Notes under the pieces: model-generated | What the model saw: the letters and a program-made list of their open reading frames with translations, nothing else | Told to the model about the DNA's origin: nothing | The model's database searches: none | Assembly: GCA_016866775.1 (NCBI GenBank) | Contig: VGLJ01000015.1 | Coordinates: 16,672-80,671, forward strand | Length of the DNA: 64,000 nt | Direction of reading: 5' to 3' | From: Candidatus Rokuibacteriota bacterium | Lineage (GTDB): Bacteria; Methylomirabilota; Methylomirabilia; Rokubacteriales; CSP1-6 | In this document: piece after piece, positions 62,401 through 64,000 of the stretch | Layout of the letters: each line of letters opens with the position of its first letter | Position numbering within the stretch: the stretch's first letter is position 1 | Program-made: the position numbers and the translations under genes

Positions 62401-63609
62401 CTAGCTGTGCTTGCGCAGCTCCAGCCGGCCGATCTGGCGGCGATGCACCTCGTCGGGGCCGTCGGCGAAGCGCAGCGTGCGCGAGTGCGCCCACATGAAC
62501 GCCAGCGGGAACTCCTGCGAGACACCGCCGCCGCCGTGCACCTGCATCGCCCAGTCGACGATCTGCAGCGTCATGTTCGGCACCGCGACCTTGATCTCCG
62601 CGATCGCCTGCTTCGCGGCCTTGTTGCCGACGGTGTCCATCATGTAGGCCGCGTGCAGCACGAGCAGGCGCGCCTGGTCGATCTTGATCCGCGCCTCCGC
62701 GAGCCGCTCGAGCGTGACGTCGTGGTCCGCGATGCGCTTGCCGAACGCCACGCGGCTCATCGCGCGCTTGCACATCAGCTCGAGCGCGCGCTCCGCCACG
62801 CCGATCTGCCGCATGCAGTGGTGGATGCGGCCGGGCCCGAGCCGGCCCTGCGCGATCTCGAAGCCGCGGCCCTCGCCGAGCAGCATGTTCGACGCGGGCA
62901 CGCGCACGTTCTCGAAGAGCACCTCGCCGTGGCCGTGCGGCGCGTCGTCGTAGCCGAACACCGTCAGCATGCGGATGATTTTGATGCCCGGCGCTTCGCG
63001 CGGCACCACGATCATCGACTGCTGCTTGTACCGGTCGGGGTTCTTCGGGTCGGTCTTGCCCATGAAGATGAGGACCTTGCAGCGCGGGTCGCCGATGCCG
63101 GACGTCCACCACTTGTGGCCGTTGATGACGTAGTGGTCGCCGTCGCGCTCGATCCGCGACTCGATGTTCGTGGCGTCCGACGACGCGACCTTCGGCTCGG
63201 TCATCGCGAACGCGGACCGGATCTGGCCCTCGAGGAGCGGCACCATGTACTGCTTCTTCAAGTCCTCGTTGGCGTAGCGCTCGAAGACCTCCATGTTGCC
63301 GGTGTCGGGCGCCGAGCAGTTGAAGACCTCGGGCGCGATGTGCGAGCGGCCCATCAGCTCGCACAGCGGCGCGTACTCGAGGTTCGTCAGACCCGCGCCG
63401 CGTTCGCTCTCCGGCAGGAAGAGGTTCCACAGGCCGCGCTCGCGCGCCTTCTCCTTCAGCTCCTCCATGATCGGCGGGACCTGCCAGCGCGTCGGTCCGG
63501 CGTCGAGCTGCTCGTGGAAGACGTGCTCGTTGGGATAGATGTACTTGTTCATGAAGTCGCCGATCTGCTCCAAGTACATCTTCGTCTTCTTCGAGTACTC
63601 GAAATCCAT
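62401..63609 (-). CDS. Acyl-CoA dehydrogenase family protein
   Basis: A 402-aa FAD enzyme. Family motifs are [20 protein letters not shown] near residue 140 and [40 protein letters not shown] and [20 protein letters not shown] follow in the C-terminal helical domain. Similarity is to the ACAD10/11-like group that partners with phosphotransferases, one of which is encoded at 58756. It introduces an alpha-beta double bond in an acyl-CoA and passes electrons to ETF. The start [15 protein letters not shown] has GGAGGGAGATCC upstream. Confidence 0.92.
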   Translation of the reverse strand: MDFEYSKKTKMYLEQIGDFMNKYIYPNEHVFHEQLDAGPTRWQVPPIMEELKEKARERGLWNLFLPESERGAGLTNLEYAPLCELMGRSHIAPEVFNCSAPDTGNMEVFERYANEDLKKQYMVPLLEGQIRSAFAMTEPKVASSDATNIESRIERDGDHYVINGHKWWTSGIGDPRCKVLIFMGKTDPKNPDRYKQQSMIVVPREAPGIKIIRMLTVFGYDDAPHGHGEVLFENVRVPASNMLLGEGRGFEIAQGRLGPGRIHHCMRQIGVAERALELMCKRAMSRVAFGKRIADHDVTLERLAEARIKIDQARLLVLHAAYMMDTVGNKAAKQAIAEIKVAVPNMTLQIVDWAMQVHGGGGVSQEFPLAFMWAHSRTLRFADGPDEVHRRQIGRLELRKHS

Positions 63610-63657
63610 GGATCTCCCTCCGGTGGCCCCGAACATACCATGCTAGGCTGACCGGCC

Positions 63658-64000
63658 GTGGTTCCCATCGCCCTCAAGCTCCTGGGTGGCTTCGAGGTCG
63701 CCGTCGGCGCGGGCGCGCCGGCGCGGATCCCCACGCGCAAGGCGCAAGCGCTGCGGGCGTACCTCGCGATGACCGCCGGGCGTCCCGTCGCGCGCGACGC
63801 GATCGCCGCGCTGCTGTGGAGCGGCGCCGCGGAGTCCGCCGCGCGCAACAACCTGCGCCAGACGCTGTTCGTCCTCAGGAAGTCGCTGGGTCCCGCCGCG
63901 GCGTCGCTGGACGTCGCCCAGACCACGGTGCGCCTGAGCGCGCGCGCGCGTCGACGTCGTCGAGTTCGAGCGCGACATCGGCCATGGCGAGCCCGAGCGG
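63658..64000 (+). CDS. BTAD/SARP-type transcriptional regulator, N-terminal part, frameshifted near the window end
   Basis: From a GTG the frame reads VVPIALKLLGGFEVAVGAGA, then RIPTRKAQALRAYLAMTAGR and NNLRQTLFVLRKSL. This is the OmpR-like winged-helix part that opens bacterial transcriptional activator (BTAD/AfsR-like) proteins. After VRLSARA the expected VDVVEFERDIGHGEPER lies in another frame. The switch falls in a GC dinucleotide run (63938-63950); one more GC unit would restore the frame. The rest of the gene is outside the window. Confidence 0.72.
   Translation, partial: MVPIALKLLGGFEVAVGAGAPARIPTRKAQALRAYLAMTAGRPVARDAIAALLWSGAAESAARNNLRQTLFVLRKSLGPAAASLDVAQTTVRLSARARRRRRVRARHRPWRARA

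Overview
This is a 64 kb, very GC-rich bacterial chromosome window. Genes are packed into short operons with many 4-bp ATGA/GTGA stop-start overlaps. The mix of genes resembles soil/groundwater genomes of the Rokubacteria (Methylomirabilota) type: tungsten aldehyde oxidoreductase with FAD and polyferredoxin partners, many SDRs, two 3-hydroxyisobutyrate-dehydrogenase-like enzymes, acyl-CoA dehydrogenase with its kinase-like partner, an ImuA-ImuB-DnaE2 cassette, and a UGSC selenoprotein. That assignment is an inference; no rRNA or other taxonomic marker is present.

Layout. 1-5.3 kb (minus): a run of six genes, HIBADH-like dehydrogenase, tandem GNAT, CopC, CopD, aldo/keto reductase, VOC/methylmalonyl-CoA epimerase-like (cut by the window). 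5.3-7.9 kb: a frameshifted PAS-GAF-HisKA-REC sensor. 7.9-12 kb: AorA-AorC-AorB-type aldehyde oxidoreductase operon with a GYD protein, then an esterase. 13-14.9 kb: htpG carrying an in-frame dispersed repeat. 15-16.5 kb: an IS110-family element inserted in a second repeat type. 16.5-20.2 kb: mmsB-like gene, EamA transporter, and a GAF-GAF histidine kinase whose H-box segment is inverted in place. 20.3-29.8 kb: SMP-30 lactonase, the UGSC selenoprotein operon (minus), and a sugar-acid/oxidative pentose phosphate operon: FGGY kinase, pgl, an rpiB-pgi fusion, gnd, zwf. 29.9-35.2 kb: a decayed type III restriction system with a HepT/MntA toxin-antitoxin pair nested in it, and a frameshifted Uma2 nuclease. 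35.2-41.7 kb: murA (Asp in place of the usual active-site Cys), a lipoprotein, serA, an SDR, an M48 protease and a YqjD/YqjE-like membrane cluster with a LigD fragment. 41.7-47.4 kb: dnaE2 with a mini-intein, imuB, imuA. 47.4-49.6 kb: gene fragments and small envelope genes. 49.6-64 kb: B12/radical SAM enzyme, SDRs, EttA, RNase D, response regulator, transporter, lipid/CoA metabolism genes, and the start of a BTAD-type regulator.

Three themes stand out. First, two families of palindromic dispersed repeats sit mostly at gene ends, and one copy is translated inside HtpG. Second, short-scale DNA damage is unusually common: an 85-bp inversion, 5- and 7-bp tandem duplications, and homopolymer or dinucleotide shifts. 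Third, protein- and RNA-level recoding occurs: an intein, a UGA-selenocysteine gene with a SECIS-like hairpin, and a presumptive IS110 bridge RNA.

The oxidative pentose phosphate genes form one coherent pathway: a sugar acid is phosphorylated, and glucose-6-P flows via Zwf, Pgl and Gnd to ribulose-5-P, with RpiB and Pgi activities joined in one polypeptide. The ImuA/ImuB/DnaE2 genes form the usual SOS mutasome.
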